Below, piece after piece: positions 23,101 through 35,754 of a DNA stretch of 64,000 nucleotides; the first letter of the stretch is position 1, and each line of letters opens with the position of its first letter. The notes below the pieces were generated by a model. It worked only from the letters and a program-made list of their open reading frames with translations, did not search any database and had not been told where the DNA came from. Origin of the DNA: Parietaria judaica (Eukaryota > Streptophyta > Magnoliopsida > Rosales > Urticaceae). Location of the stretch: the NCBI GenBank assembly GCA_954871525.1, contig OX940861.1, forward strand, positions 8,788,842 to 8,852,841, in the 5' to 3' direction. Both the position numbers and the translations under genes were made by a program.

Positions 23101-23437
23101 CAAGGCAAATTTTCCAAAATCTTAAAAGAGTTTTTTGTAGCACTTTTTTTTTTTAATCATTAGTCATAAATTGTTGTCATGTGATTTCATTTTATTTGAT
23201 ACTTTATTCACTCGTTGGTCAAGTTCCTCTTGAGCAAGCCACGCGTCCGACATACCGTTTAACTTTAAACCACGTCGACATTGTCGGAGCTCGCACTAGA
23301 GTTCTCGGTATTGGAATTCTACCAAAGGACCAATAAAAGGAATTAATCCACATGGTACTTAACGGTTTATGACTAATGATAAAAACGACTAAATACAAAC
23401 CTAAGATATTTTTTTAGGTTTTGGAACATTTGCCTTG
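23101..23437. mobile_element. Short TIR MITE
   Basis: The left end CAAGGCAAATTTTCCAAAAT and the right-end complement CAAGGCAAATGTTCCAAAAC are near-perfect inverted repeats. A second inner inverted pair (tcattagtcataaa near 23157 and its complement near 23369) extends the hairpin. It is 337 bp and has no ORF. I could not find a convincing target duplication, so the superfamily is undetermined. Confidence 0.7.
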
Positions 23438-23863
23438 CAAAAACTACATTGAGAATATGCCTCTTACTTTGGTAAATTTTTGAATACTTATGTCGTTAAT
23501 ATATATATATATATATATTTTTGCTTCCTTCCTTTCTAGTTTCTACTGCAGTAACTTTTAAAATTTTAAAATTAACTCATTTTATTCTCTTCAGAATAAA
23601 CCAGAAATCACAATGCTTACACATAAAACTTCCCCTAACGGGGTCTAAAATCAAGGTTCGAGTTATGGCTTTTGCAAAAAAAAAAAAAAAAAAAAAACGG
23701 ATTACCGTTATCGATAGATTTATTGTTTGGTCAATGATAAAACTGTAAATTATTGTTATCAAAACTTATCGATAGATTAATCAATTATCAATGAATTTAT
23801 GACAAATATATATATATACATATAAATTTGCAATTTTTTACTATAATATATTTAGTGCGTATG

Positions 23864-25235
23864 TGATAACGGGAAAATAAGTGATAATTTTGGCACCCTT
23901 GTGCTTAATTAATTGTGAATTTAAGAGTATATGTCTTGTATTTTATTATGTTTTGTCTTAGTTTCTTGTCTAGTTTTTATTGGTTGAAGAAATTAAGCTC
24001 TTGAATATTGTGTGTCTAAAATAGTGAGTTAGGGGCAAAATAGTAAGAAATGGCTATTAAACTTTGTTGTTTGGCTGATTATTTCATGGACCATATCTTG
24101 TGAGTCACTTTCCACATGTCATCACTAGATTGTTGGACCACATTCCCCCATTTTGGGAAGGCCATGTCACCTAGGGCAACATCCTTTTGGGAGATTGGAG
24201 CCAAGAAAGGAAGGAGCAACCACCACAAAGGAGAAGAGGGAGAAAAACCAGAGAAAAACGCAGAAAACAGAGGAGAAACAGAGCTTTGGAAAAGAACGGA
24301 ACTCATTTCCGGTGATCGTTTCAAGGAAGTCGTTTCGCCAGATTGTTGTAGCGGTCGTCACAGCAAAGTCTAGGAGCGAAAAATCATATTTGGAAAGGAA
24401 CTTGGAGTGACGATTTGAGCTCCTTTTTATCATCAACTCTTCATCAAAACCAATAGTCCATTTTCTCACCCTTGTGAACATGTTTATGTTATTCATTATA
24501 ATGTTGGATTGCATTTCATTTTGTGAGAACATGAGCTAATTTCTTAGCTAGGATTATTGATGGAACTTTAATTTCAAATGTCATCATAATTGTGATTAGT
24601 TATTGCTATGCTTATTTCAATCTTTTTATCCTTGTGTGATAAACATTACTCTCTATTCTAGGGAAGAACCATCTCTTGCTTAGAGTGTTTAGGCTTAGAT
24701 TAATGACCGAAAGGGTTAATTTAGCTTGAATACCGCTTGGATTTTATGAGATTCTAGTATAGGAATATATGTGAATCTTATATAGCTTAGATCAAGTATT
24801 GTGGAAAATTGGATTTGCACGAATAGATGGTATAGGAATATATCTATTGATTCGAACAAATCGTTAGTAGTAGGCGTTCGGAAGAGGTTTGCTCATAAAT
24901 CAAAAGGCTGAAAGTTGATATTCGTCATAGCAATAGCTGTAGCAGTCACATAATATTTCATTTAGACGTTGAAATTGAAGGGAAATCGATAATCCTAGTT
25001 GCTCGATTAATTTAAAATCAATCTCTGTTTTTTCCTCGTAATCTTGTTGGTTGCTCACGCTTAATTTACGTTATCGTTCATTGATACAAAAACCAAAAAC
25101 CCAATTTGACCAATTTTATAAAAGCTGAATTTTTGAGAAATTAATTGTCGCTAACTTAGTCCTCGTGGAGACGATACTCTATCTATCACTTTATTACTTG
25201 AAGCGACTCGTATACTTGCGAGATTTTACGCAACA
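23864..25235 (-). mobile_element. Probable solo LTR, 1.37 kb
   Basis: The segment begins TGATAACGGGAAAATAAG and ends GATTTTACGCAACA, so it has TG...CA termini. The flanking 5-mers GTATG and CTATG differ at one base. The right end, read on the minus strand as TGTTGCGTAAAATCTCGC, looks like a 5' LTR end I recall from repeats common in plant genomes. No polyprotein adjoins. ORFs inside are short and meaningless. Orientation is inferred and uncertain. Confidence 0.55.
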
Positions 25236-25240
25236 CTATG

Positions 25241-28200
25241 TTTTCTCTTTGGCTAGAAGAAGTAGAAGAAAGTGTCATTGTACAGTAAAGAGGACCCACT
25301 GACAATTGAAGCTAAACATCACTACTCAAAGCCCAAAACACAGTGATGCTTGAATTATCCAAGCCCAATTATAAATTGGCCTATTTGATTTGATGTATAT
25401 TTCAATGTTGCTCTTAGCTTCGTGATCACAACACATTTGGACGATATTAAGAGGCCATACTAAATAATAAACTGAATGTTTAAAAATTAAAAGTGAAGAT
25501 AATACGTATATAACCAGTTCATTCAGATATTAAAGAAAATGTGTTATCTATTTTTTGTTCAAAGTGTTTGTAGTTCTCTTATCTTCACACTTTATGAGAA
25601 GCAAACAATTATATAAAATAGGGGATTACCCGCGCTTCGCGCGGTTGTGAATATAACACTGATAAATTTGGTTGAAAATATCAATAAATTTTAATCTAAT
25701 GATCCAATGTACTTCATTCTATAAAATAAGGTAAATTATTGAGCGGGTAAGACCGTTTATTAATAAATACAATAGTAAAAAAATATTTACTTATTGCATT
25801 TTAATTAAGTTAAATTAATTTATGATAAAATATGTGACACTAAAAAAAAGTTGACATTTCAAACAATGTCCTCCTAATTAATATGTTATTAAATTTTTTT
25901 TAGAAACATGACCAAAAAGTTATTTAAAAAGTAGTTTTTTGAAATCTTATTTTCTACTTTCTCTCGTCATTTTAAAAAGACATAAATACTATTTTTTTTA
26001 ATGAAAATAGCAAACCATGTTCTGATTTTTCCGGTTACCATCATGGGGTTAGAAATACATGGTATTATGTGTCTTTACGTAAATTTCTTTATATATATAT
26101 TCAACTTTACAGCATTTTTTATACCTTATTATATTTCTGTCAGTTATTATTCATCTTTTTAAATCGTTGTATTGTCTCCCTACTGTATAATGTTGTTTTT
26201 TCAATATTGATAGAACTGCAAAGAAACTAAAAATCAAACAATTAACTAAAAAAATATAAATTCACTTACTTCACGAGAAAGTAGACTTTAGAATAAAAAA
26301 ATTCCGACACTTCATCGATAGACCATTATTAATTTCAATATTAAACAGAAAGAAGAAGAAGAAAAATCAACTGTGTAAAAAGAATGTGAGCTCTTCGTAA
26401 GATCTGGTAGCACCAATAATCACACAAAATAAATATTCTAGATACAAATACATGAAACCAAAACATTTAAAATCTAAATTCTCCAGCTCTCAATTTTTTG
26501 TTCTCTAAAAAGAATAATACAGTTAAATTAAACGTGATGGATCTTGTCAGTAATAATACTTGAGAAAATCTTAAAGAAATTATATACTGTAGAACCATCA
26601 AAATTTTACATGTTATCAAGAAGATTAACCTTGGGCTCAGAAGAATTAGCTTTTCTTCTTTTGCAAAAGTGATTGGAATATGGTGTGAATATCCAAAAAA
26701 AAAAAATAGTAGTTACCTGTGGTCACGAATTGTAAAATTATAAAAAATAATAGTTACACGAGGTTATGAATTGTAAAATTTTTAAAAAATAATATCAGAA
26801 GATCTTGAGATAACAGAAAATGTAATTATCGACGACTACGAATACTGTATATATACACTTTGGGCTTTACCACCTCCGGCGCCATTCGACCTCTCACCTC
26901 TCCAGCACGTTCCAACAAGTTGTGGATCATACCTGCGTACACCATCAAGTTGGATCATACCTCCACCATTATTAGCTTGAAGCAATGGGAAAACGCAGAC
27001 AATTATAAACAAATATATAGAAAGAGCTTATTTGAGGGTTTTTCTTACGGAACTCTATGAAGTTGAATGGACAACGTGAAGTAATATTGGAGAACTATTA
27101 TAGCCACAAAGTTAATATAATATAAATTCTGAAAACTTAATTTGAAAGCCTAATAGAATTCTCTTCGTCACACTTTTCTGACTTGAAAGAAATACAGAAG
27201 AGTATTAAACTCTTTATTTATGTCAAATGATGTTACAATTACAAAGCCTTTAAGTGCTTATTAATTACTAATATCAGTGTTAATGATATGACATCCTGTA
27301 ACATATGCATATGAATCATCTTTCATTGCTTTAATATATATACGTGAAGTTATATTGGATATAAAACATATCATTCATTGCATGCAGTTTATGAATAATG
27401 CATCAAATAACTCCATGTAATCAATGGAGCAATAATCTTGCAATTACACCGATGAATTTTTGCAATAAAAAAATCAGAAAATTGGAAAAATAGGGAATGA
27501 GGATTCTCTAGATTAGATAGTGCTATGTCAATACTAAAAAACTATCCATATAAAATTTGATAAAATTCTAAACAAATTATATTATTTATAAATTAATGAA
27601 AATGTTTAAGAAGTTAATTAATATGATTGTAATATTTTATCAGGAAGAAATATATTAAAACAGATTTCATTAATTGCTCAATTTTAAATTGCAATAACAT
27701 AGTATTACCTATAGATTTTGTATTACCTATAGATTTCAACTGAAACGTTAAATAAATTGATTAATTTGAACTAAATAGTAAAACGAAATAAATCAACATC
27801 GAACTCAGCAAGTTCTCAATTTTATTGTGTACATAATCTCATTAATGATTTTTGTTTTAGTAAATATGATAGCGTATATATATATTATACGAATAGAATA
27901 ATCCACAAATATTCTATAATAAATGAATTGTTAAACAATTAAGAACATGTAATCATATTTAAATAATTGAAAATAAAATTAAAAATATTAATTTTGTGGT
28001 CAAATTAAGTTTTAGATTGTATGCCTAGTCAAAATAACTACATGGAAATTGCGCTGAATTTAATGTTATTGTCTTTTTTATTAGTATTAAATATGATATA
28101 TATATATATATATTTATAAATAAATCAATAACATTATTATAACGAAAATAAAGTGACGATCTAAAACTATAAGAGTTGCTAAAAAATTCATAGTTTTTAA

Positions 28201-29760
28201 ATGAAAATGCTTTAATCTAATAATAATTTGTTTTACTTTTTTTGAAAATTGAAATTTCTATAAATTGAACATTTTTGTTAGCTACCTATTTTTATGTTTT
28301 CAATAAATTACAATGTCTCGTTGATGATTGAACATATTTTCATAATTTTTCTACTATTATGTAGCTTCCAGATTTCTTGATCAATTACATGTCTCAAAAG
28401 AAAAGTTGGTTCAAAACCAACATAATTACCGCAAATTGTTTACTGTTTCAGATCTTTTACGTGCATTGCGAAATAGCTTTTCGAAGAGAAGCATGACACC
28501 AAAGCATCTCCCTGCTTATAATCTTTCACTGAAACAAAAGAGATAGAGATAGAGATACTTTTGTAATTTTAATTTTGTCACCGCTTATTCTTTCACTTAA
28601 ACAAAATAGATATAGAGATAGAATTTACTTGTGATAGACATGAAAAGACATAATTTTAATTAACGTCCAATAAATGGATTAACAATGTATAACCAAAAAT
28701 CGTGCAGTATTCAGAAAACCGTATTAACTATAATATATGATATTAAAGGTCATGAAAGTTAATATTTTGTACATATTTGTGCCTTTCTCTCGTAGTTCAT
28801 TAACGTAAATATCTTACATGTTTGTCTCATCTAAATTGAGCATAACCTTAAAAAAATGAGCGTTTTAATACCATATATTTATCATGCAAATATTAGAATG
28901 AGCGTTTTGGCTCATTTAGTGTACAACACCGCGCCTCGCGTGGTACGTAGCGATAAATATAAGTAGATATCATGCATTACATATATATATATATATATTT
29001 ATATGTTTTGACATTATAAGAAAAATACTAATTTATTCATAAATACACATTACCATGCTACACTAATATGTTGACATGCCACGATTTGCTCTTCGTATTC
29101 TTCTTACTGTCTTGGACTCATAGCAAACATCTTAATATTCTATTCTAAAAAATCTTGTTTATATAATATACCCATTGATAATTATAATGTGAAACAACTA
29201 TCAAAGAATTCACTCTAAAAAATATATATGTAAGTGATGTGTGACACCAAAAGACCAAAGCAATTATCTATAAAATTTAATTTAGTTATGTAGTATGCTT
29301 AATTAGTTTCAACGTTATACTACCGAGTAATTTACCATTGTGTTGCGGAAATAATCGATTTCCGTATCACCCATTGCAAGTGGAGTTGAATTGTCCGCGT
29401 TTTGCGCGGTGGTAAAAAATATAGTTTATAATTATAGGTAAATATATTGAATATATTTATTTTTGATATTTTTTTAATGAAAATAAAACTGTAATGTTTA
29501 ATATAAAAAAATAACAATTTTTTTTAATATTTATTATAGCTACTTTGATTGCATAATTCATATCATGAATCATGATTTTATTTCCAACATATTTGTATTA
29601 AATAAATAAATAATTTGATTTGATTTGATTAGATAAATTAATTAAATAATATATAGATTAAAGATATATAATAATTAATTTTATTTTTCAAACAATATAT
29701 TATTTGGAATTTTATTTTATTAAACTTAAAAAAAAAAACCATATTTTAACCTATTAAGAT
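25241..29760. other. 4.5 kb very AT-rich gene-free interval with three GC hairpins
   Basis: I see no gene. Three isolated 15-nt GC-rich hairpins stand out: CCGCGCTTCGCGCGG at 25630-25644, CCGCGCCTCGCGTGG at 28929-28943 and CCGCGTTTTGCGCGG at 29395-29409. They resemble the subterminal hairpin region of plant Helitrons, but no CTRR terminus or TC start is clear. Short TA microsatellites are scattered (about 28089-28112 and 28980-29000). Most of the interval is probably degraded transposon DNA. Confidence 0.45.
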
Positions 29761-29769
29761 TTAAGAATA

Positions 29770-30020
29770 TATATGTGTGGAGATAAGCCTTGATCATTGG
29801 CTTTATCCGATGTTTGCATAGCAAGTTTCATGTGCTACTTGCCCTTATCCATATGCAATGCAAGTTTTAATATTTTATTATGTAGTTTCTTACTTGGCCA
29901 CCAAGTAGCCTTAGGGTAGTTTAGTAATTTGCAAGGTGTTGCTTCTTTATATAAAGAGTACTTGTTGTTTGTATTTCAACCCACTCCAACATTAATACAC
30001 TTCGGTTTTCATTCCTGCTT
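29770..30020 (+). repeat. Possible Copia-type LTR remnant
   Basis: The sequence begins TGTGGAGATAAGCC after a TG repeat, contains a TATA-like 'ctttatataaag' (about 29945) followed by 'ttgtatttcaaccc', and ends near CTGCTTCCA at about 30026. This layout resembles a short Copia LTR. I found no matching 5-bp target duplication, so the call is weak. Confidence 0.35.
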
Positions 30021-30468
30021 CCACTAAATAATATATACTCTATACATAGAAGAGTGTGTGGCTTCTAAAAGGCTAGGTGTCGTTTTTAGTGTGCTTAGTG
30101 GCAAAGATAAAATATTTAGTACCAACAATATGTACTCAACATATACAATATGTACTCAACAAAGCATAGATTCCTCTATTTTTAAATTGCTTGTAAATTG
30201 ATTCGTATTCCAATAATTAATGACTAATTACTTCTATCTCTTATCAACATCTTAAAAATAAAAGCTGTGTACAAATATAACACTAATAAAATAAAAATGA
30301 ATTTAGTAATGACTTGTACATTATAAAAACTATAAGAAATCAACATTTAAAACTTATATGACCTCTCACAAACGTTAGAGGAATGACATTAGTAGAATTT
30401 GGAATTTCAAACGTGGCAATTCATTGCGAATTGATAACTCTATCTGCGATATCGTTTTTGGCGACCTC

Positions 30469-30990
30469 TGTTGGATCCCAATTCACGGATCTGCAAAGAA
30501 CACGAATAACACCAAAGGAACCGAACAGAAAAATAATGGACACAAACTTATGGGAGAAGAATATCTCTGATTAATAATCGAAGGCAAAATACAAGAAGGT
30601 AAACTCAAACTCTAATGGACTCAACACTATACAAAGTGTACATGCTAGGTATATTTATAGCCTCACATAGGCGAAACCCTAGCTAACCAAATCGCACCAA
30701 ATCAGGAAACTACCCTAAATAATCCTATCAAATCTTTGACTTGATATTTGCTTGCTCCTCAAGCTACGCGCTTTCCTTGCTGGGTAGTTGCTGACTTTCC
30801 CTTTCCTGCCCGGACAACTTTTCTGTCCCCGAGCTGGCCTGCTCGTCTGCCTCTGGCCGGGCTTGCCTTCTATCCGGACGTTTTGCTCGTGTTCACCCGA
30901 GCTGGGCTGAACTCCTATCTGTCTTTGGTTCTGGCCGGTACCCGGGCTGACTTCCTCTGTGTGACGGACTAAGTCAAGCTTATGCTCACA
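30469..30990 (-). repeat. 3' LTR of the minus-strand Copia copy
   Basis: It is bounded by TGTTGGATCCCA at the left and GCTCACA at the right, next to the polypurine tract. Its outer flank CCTC|TG does not match the flank of the plus copy's LTR (CTATA), so the pair did not insert as one unit, or the duplication has been lost. Confidence 0.8.
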
Positions 30991-33065
30991 TTCTCCCCCG
31001 TAAGCTTGACTTGCTTCTACTTTCTTCACTCCGAGCAGCTCTCTCATCTCCTCGAACTTGACTCTCCCTAGAGCCTTGGTAAGGACGTCTGCCCGTTGCT
31101 CCCTCGTGTTGACGAATTCCACGATGATCTCTTGCTTCTCCACACACTCACGAATGTAGTGAAACTTCGTGTCAATGTGTTTGCTCCGTCCATGGAACAC
31201 TGGATTCTTCATCAACGCAATTGCAGACTTGTTGTCCACGTAGAGAGTAGCTGGTCTCTGCTCGGATCCGGTCACTTCACTAAGTAGCCCCTTCAACCAC
31301 ATAGCTTGACATGCTGCTGCGGTAGCCGCCATGAACTCTGCTTCGCATGAGGATAGAGCTACTGTCTGCTACTTTTGAGACTGCCAGGTGATCAGGTTTC
31401 CGTTGAGGTAGAACGCCATCCCTCCGGTACTCTTCATGTCGTCGATATCACCGGCCAGATCACTGTCCGTAAAGCCGAATAGTACTTCTGCTCCACTTCC
31501 TCTGTCGTACTGGATCCCGTAGTCTGTCGTGCCCTTCACGTATCGCAAGATGTGCTTCACCGCCTGCTGGTGTGCACTTGTGGGCTTCTCCATGTATCGA
31601 CTGACTATCCCGACATCGTGTGAGATGTCTGGTCGGGTGTGGGTGAGGTACATCAGGCACCCGATCACGCGTCTGTACTCCGTGGGATCCACTCTTCTCC
31701 CTTCAGCATCCTTCCCGAGCTGCAGCTTCGCCTCCATTGGGTATTTGCTCGGGTTGCAATCCGTCATCTCGAACTGCATAAGGATCTTCTTCGCATAGGC
31801 CGACTGCTTCAGCGTAATGCAGTCCTTCTTCTGTTCCACCTCTAGACCGAGGTAGTACGAAAGTAATCCGAGGTCACTCATCTCGAATTCGGCCATCATC
31901 TGCTTCTTGAATCCTTCTATGCCTCCTGCGCTGGATCCAGTGACTATCAGGTCGTCCACATACACTCCGACGATCAGAGTTTCCTGCCCGGTACTCCTGG
32001 TGTAGACTGCCTGCTCGCTCAGACACTTTGTGAATCCAAGATTCTTCAAGCTCTTATCAAGGCGGATGTTCCACGCTCTTGGCGCTTGTTTCAACCCGTA
32101 CAGGGCCTTGGATAACTTGTACACCTTCTGCTTCTTGCCCGTGACGCCGAACCCCTCTGGTTGCTTGACGTATACTTCTTCCTCGAGGTCACCATTTAGG
32201 AATGTTGACTTGACATCTAAATGGTGAATTGCCCAACCTCGATGAGCTGCTAGGGCTAGGATGAGTCTGATCGTGTCCAGTCTAGCTACTGGAGCAAAGA
32301 CTTCCTCAAAGTCTATGCCTTTCCTCTGCACGTAGCCTTTAGCTACCAGCCTTGCCTTGTGCTTAAGGACATTCCCCTCAGTGTCCTTCTTCAGCTTATA
32401 CACCCACTTCAGGCCGATGGGATTGTGACCTTTGGGCAGGTCGGTAAGCTCCCATGTCATGTTCTTCTCAATGGACTCCATCTCCTTCTTCATTGCTGCC
32501 TGCCACTTCTGCTCGGCTGCTGCCTCCTGGTAGTTGGCTGGTTCTTCTGCACACAACAAAAAAAGTTCCTCCAGGCTCATCTCCACTTCTTGAGTCTGAT
32601 CGTAAACGTCTGCTAGAGGACGGAATCCTCTTGGGCCGTCTTTTATGGAGGAATCTCCCGAGCTGGACGGACTGGTCCTGCTCGGACTTGGTGTCCTGGG
32701 TGTATCCGGGGTCTGTTCCGGGCTGGATTCACTCATGCTCGGCAAAACTATTCCCGAGCTGGGTGTTCCGGGCTGCTTCTGCTCGGAAACATCTTGGTCG
32801 TCTTCGACAATGAACTCCACTGAGTTCTGCTCGGGTTCTCCCTTCTCGTCGCGCCAATCCCACTTCTTCTCCTCTTCGAACACAGCATCTCTGCTCACTT
32901 GGAGTCTGCCGCGTCGTGGATCGTAGAGTCTGTGTGCCTTGCTTCCTTCTTCAACGCCAAGGTACACCATCTTCTGACTCCGGTCGTCCAGCTTCTTGAG
33001 ATGTGGCCCCGCAACCTTCACATGTGCGGTGCATCCGAACACTTTCAAATGTTCTAAGTGCGGTG
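30469..33065 (-). mobile_element. Ty1/Copia retrotransposon 3' half, minus-strand copy
   Basis: Read on the minus strand, the order is the integrase C-terminal part ([29 protein letters not shown]), reverse transcriptase ([26 protein letters not shown], catalytic YVDDL) and RNase H (DSDLAGD, SSCEAEFMAATAA). A polypurine tract (complement about 30991-31000) and one LTR at 30469-30990 (522 bp, TG...CA) follow. That order is typical of Ty1/Copia pol. Gag, protease, integrase core and the 5' LTR are missing, because the copy ends at about 33065 where it meets an inverted second copy. An in-frame stop interrupts the frame just before RNase H SSCEAE (near 31366-31368). The element is dead. Confidence 0.9.
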
Positions 33066-33477
33066 CATCCGCACATGTGAAGACTGTGGGTCCCCATCTC
33101 AAGAAGCTCGATGACAGGAGTCTGTCGATGGTGTACCTTGGTGTTGAAGACGGAATCAAGGCACACAGATTCTTTGACCCCCGACGTGGCAAGATCCAGA
33201 TGAGCAGAGATGTCGTGTTCGAAGAAGGGAAGAAGTGAGATTGGCACGACGAGAAAGGAGACTCCGAGCAGAACTCAGTTGAGTTCGTAGTCGAAGAAGA
33301 GAAGGGCGTTGCCGAGCAGGAAGGTACCCATACCAGCTCATTCTGCTCGGGTACCCCCTCCAACTCGGGTACCCCCACCAGCTCTGGTACCTCCACCAGA
33401 GATTCCTGCCCGGGTACACCCAGGACACCCAGCTCGAGCACACTCAGCTCTTCCAGCTCAGGAGATTCCTCAATCAA
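31369..33477 (-). pseudogene. 702-codon chimeric ORF across the Copia inversion junction
   Basis: This open frame joins about 137 codons that are antisense to the plus-strand Copia copy (33477 to about 33065) to the sense integrase tail and reverse transcriptase of the minus-strand copy. The N-terminal part is a low-complexity [16 protein letters not shown] repeat with no known domain. It is best read as a by-product of the rearrangement, not a host gene. It lacks stops across 2.1 kb, ending at the RNase H region. Confidence 0.75.
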
Positions 33478-35754
33478 GGATGGCCCAAGGGGATTCCATC
33501 CCCTAGCAGAAGTCTACGAAGAGTCTCAGGAAGTGGAGATGAACCTAGAAGAGTTGTCCTTGTTTTGCGCCGAGGAGCCAGCCAACTACCAAGAGGCAGC
33601 AAGCGAGCAGGAATGACAAGAGGCAATGAAGAAAGAGCTGGAGTCTATAGAGAAGAACAGGACATGGGAGCTCACCGACCTACCCAAAGGTCAAAAGCCC
33701 ATTGGCTTGAAGTGGGTCTACAAGCTCAAGAAGGACACCGAGGGGAATGTCCTAATGCACAAGGCAAGGCTAGTAGCCAAAGGCTACGTGCAGAAGCAAG
33801 GAGTCGACTTCGAGGAAGTCTTTGCTCCCGTGGCGAGACTAGACACGATCAGACTCATCTTAGCCCTAGCAGGTCATCAAGGTTGGGAGATTCACCACAT
33901 GGATGTCAAATCGGCATTCTTAAATGGTGACCTCGAGGAAGAAGTCTACGTCAGTCAACCTGAAGGTTTTGGCGTCAAGGGCAAGGAGAAGAAGGTGTAC
34001 AAGCTCTCTAAGGCTCTATACGGGCTACGTCAAGCTCCAAGGGCGTGGAACATACGCCTCGACAAGAGTTTGAAGAGTCTTGGATTCACAAAGTGCTCCA
34101 GGAAGCAGGCAGTGTACACCAGGAGCAGCAGAGAAGAAGTTCTGGTCGTCGGAGTTTATGTGGACGACCTGGTAGTCACTGGATCCAGCGCAGGAGGCGT
34201 AGAAGGATTCAACAAGAAAATGATGGCCGAGTTCGAGATGAATGATCTTGGACTACTCTCTTACTACCTCGACATCGAGGTAGACCAGAAGAAGGACTGC
34301 ATCACGCTCAAGCAGCCGGCCTACGCGAAGAAGATCCTCAAACAATTCGAGATGACGGATTGTAACCCGAGCAAGTACCCAATAGAGGCGAAGCTGCAGC
34401 TCGGGAAGGATGTTGAAGGAGGAGAAATGGATCCCACAGAGTACAGACGCGTGATCGGGTGCCTGAGGTATCTCACCCACACCTGACCAGACATTTCTCA
34501 CGCAGTCGGGATAGTTAGTCGTTTCATGGAGAAGCCTAAAAATGCACACCATCAGGCCGTGAAGCACATCTTGCGCTACGTGAAGGGAACGACGAACTAC
34601 AGGATCCAATATGGAAGAGGCAGGAGAGCAGAAGAGCTAGTCGGCTTCACTGACAGCGATTTGGCCGGTGACATTGATGATAGGAAGAGTACTGGAGAGA
34701 TGGCGTTCTACCTCAACGGGAACCTGATCACCTGGCAATCTTAGAAGCAGAAGACTGTAGCTCTATCCTCATGTGAAGCGGAGTTCATGGCAGCAACCGC
34801 AGCAGCATGTCAAGCTATGTGGTTGAAGGGGATTCTGAGTGAAGTGACTGGAGACGAGCAGAAGCCAGTAACACTCTACGTGGACAAGTCCGCAATAGCG
34901 CTGATGAAGAACCCAATGTTTCATGGTCGGAGAAAACACATAGACACTCGGTATCATTATATTCGCGAGTGTATGGAGAAACGGAAGATCATCGTGGAGT
35001 TTGTCAACACGAAGGAGCAGTGGGCAGACATACTCACCAAGGCTCTAGCAAGAGTTAAGTTCGCGGAGATGAGAGAGCTGCTCAAAGTGAAGAACCTCGA
35101 CCCAAGTCAAACTTACGGGGGAGAATGTGAGTTTAAGCCTGACTTGGCTCAACTCCTAGTAGAGATTTCCCCACCAGGGATCTCCCCACCAGAACTTCCC
35201 CTAGCAGAGAAGAGCCCGAGCAGAGATCTTCCTAGCAGGAGTTCTCCCACCAGAGAGTTCCCCACCAGAGATGGGTCCGACCAGAGATTTTCCCCAGCAG
35301 GAAGGGACCCGACCAGGAATGCTCCTACCAGAGATGGCCCTCGCAGAGATGAGGGAGATCAGAGATGCCCCCTAGCAGAAGAGGACCCTAGCAGGATTCT
35401 CCCGAGCAGAAACGGGAAACGCCAGAAGTCAAGAAGAGCTATTCCAGGAAGGTGCCAAATTTGAGAAGCAAGTTTGGAGATTCGATTTGGCTTCCTGATT
35501 TGATATGATTTGGTTTCCCATTCTGTTAGGAAAACGTGTAAATTGTAAAGATTTGATTAAGTTTATTTTAGGAAGTTTAGTTAGGGTTTAGCTTTCTAGT
35601 TTGTTTATAAATACAAGTCTTATGACTTTAGTTTGTAACTTTTTGCTCTCTTTGCATTCGACATTAATTTAAGAAAAATTCTCCCAACTTTCTTTGTCCT
35701 TTGTTTCTTGTTCTTTGTTTCTTTTGGCAGATCCATTCCCATTGGGAACCAACA
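33066..35754 (+). mobile_element. Ty1/Copia retrotransposon 3' half, plus-strand copy
   Basis: This is a second copy of the same family in opposite orientation, starting within the integrase region near the CCGCACATGTGAAG motif. Reverse transcriptase is readable at 33626-34486 ([20 protein letters not shown] at about 34156-34170) and RNase H fragments at 34526-34744 and 34787 onwards. Interruptions include TGA at 33237-33239 (the end of the integrase-tail frame), TGA at 34484-34486 (where RPDIS is expected) and TAG at 34741-34743. A polypurine tract GGGGGAGAA precedes the LTR at 35126-35754. It is non-functional, and more damaged than the minus copy. Confidence 0.88.
35126..35754 (+). repeat. 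3' LTR of the plus-strand Copia copy
   Basis: It begins TGTGAGTTTAAGCC after the polypurine tract and ends GGGAACCAACA. It is 629 bp against 522 bp for its partner. The extra length appears to come from a degenerate array of 'CCCACCAGAGA' and 'AGCAGAGA' units at about 35160-35420. Confidence 0.82.

Noticed and set aside
32359..32926. Plus-strand proline/serine-rich ORFs
   Set aside because: They are antisense to the linker between integrase and RT of the minus-strand Copia copy.
31460..33443. Many ORFs of 60-120 codons on both strands in the Copia pair
   Set aside because: They are shadows of the retroelement frames on one strand or the other.
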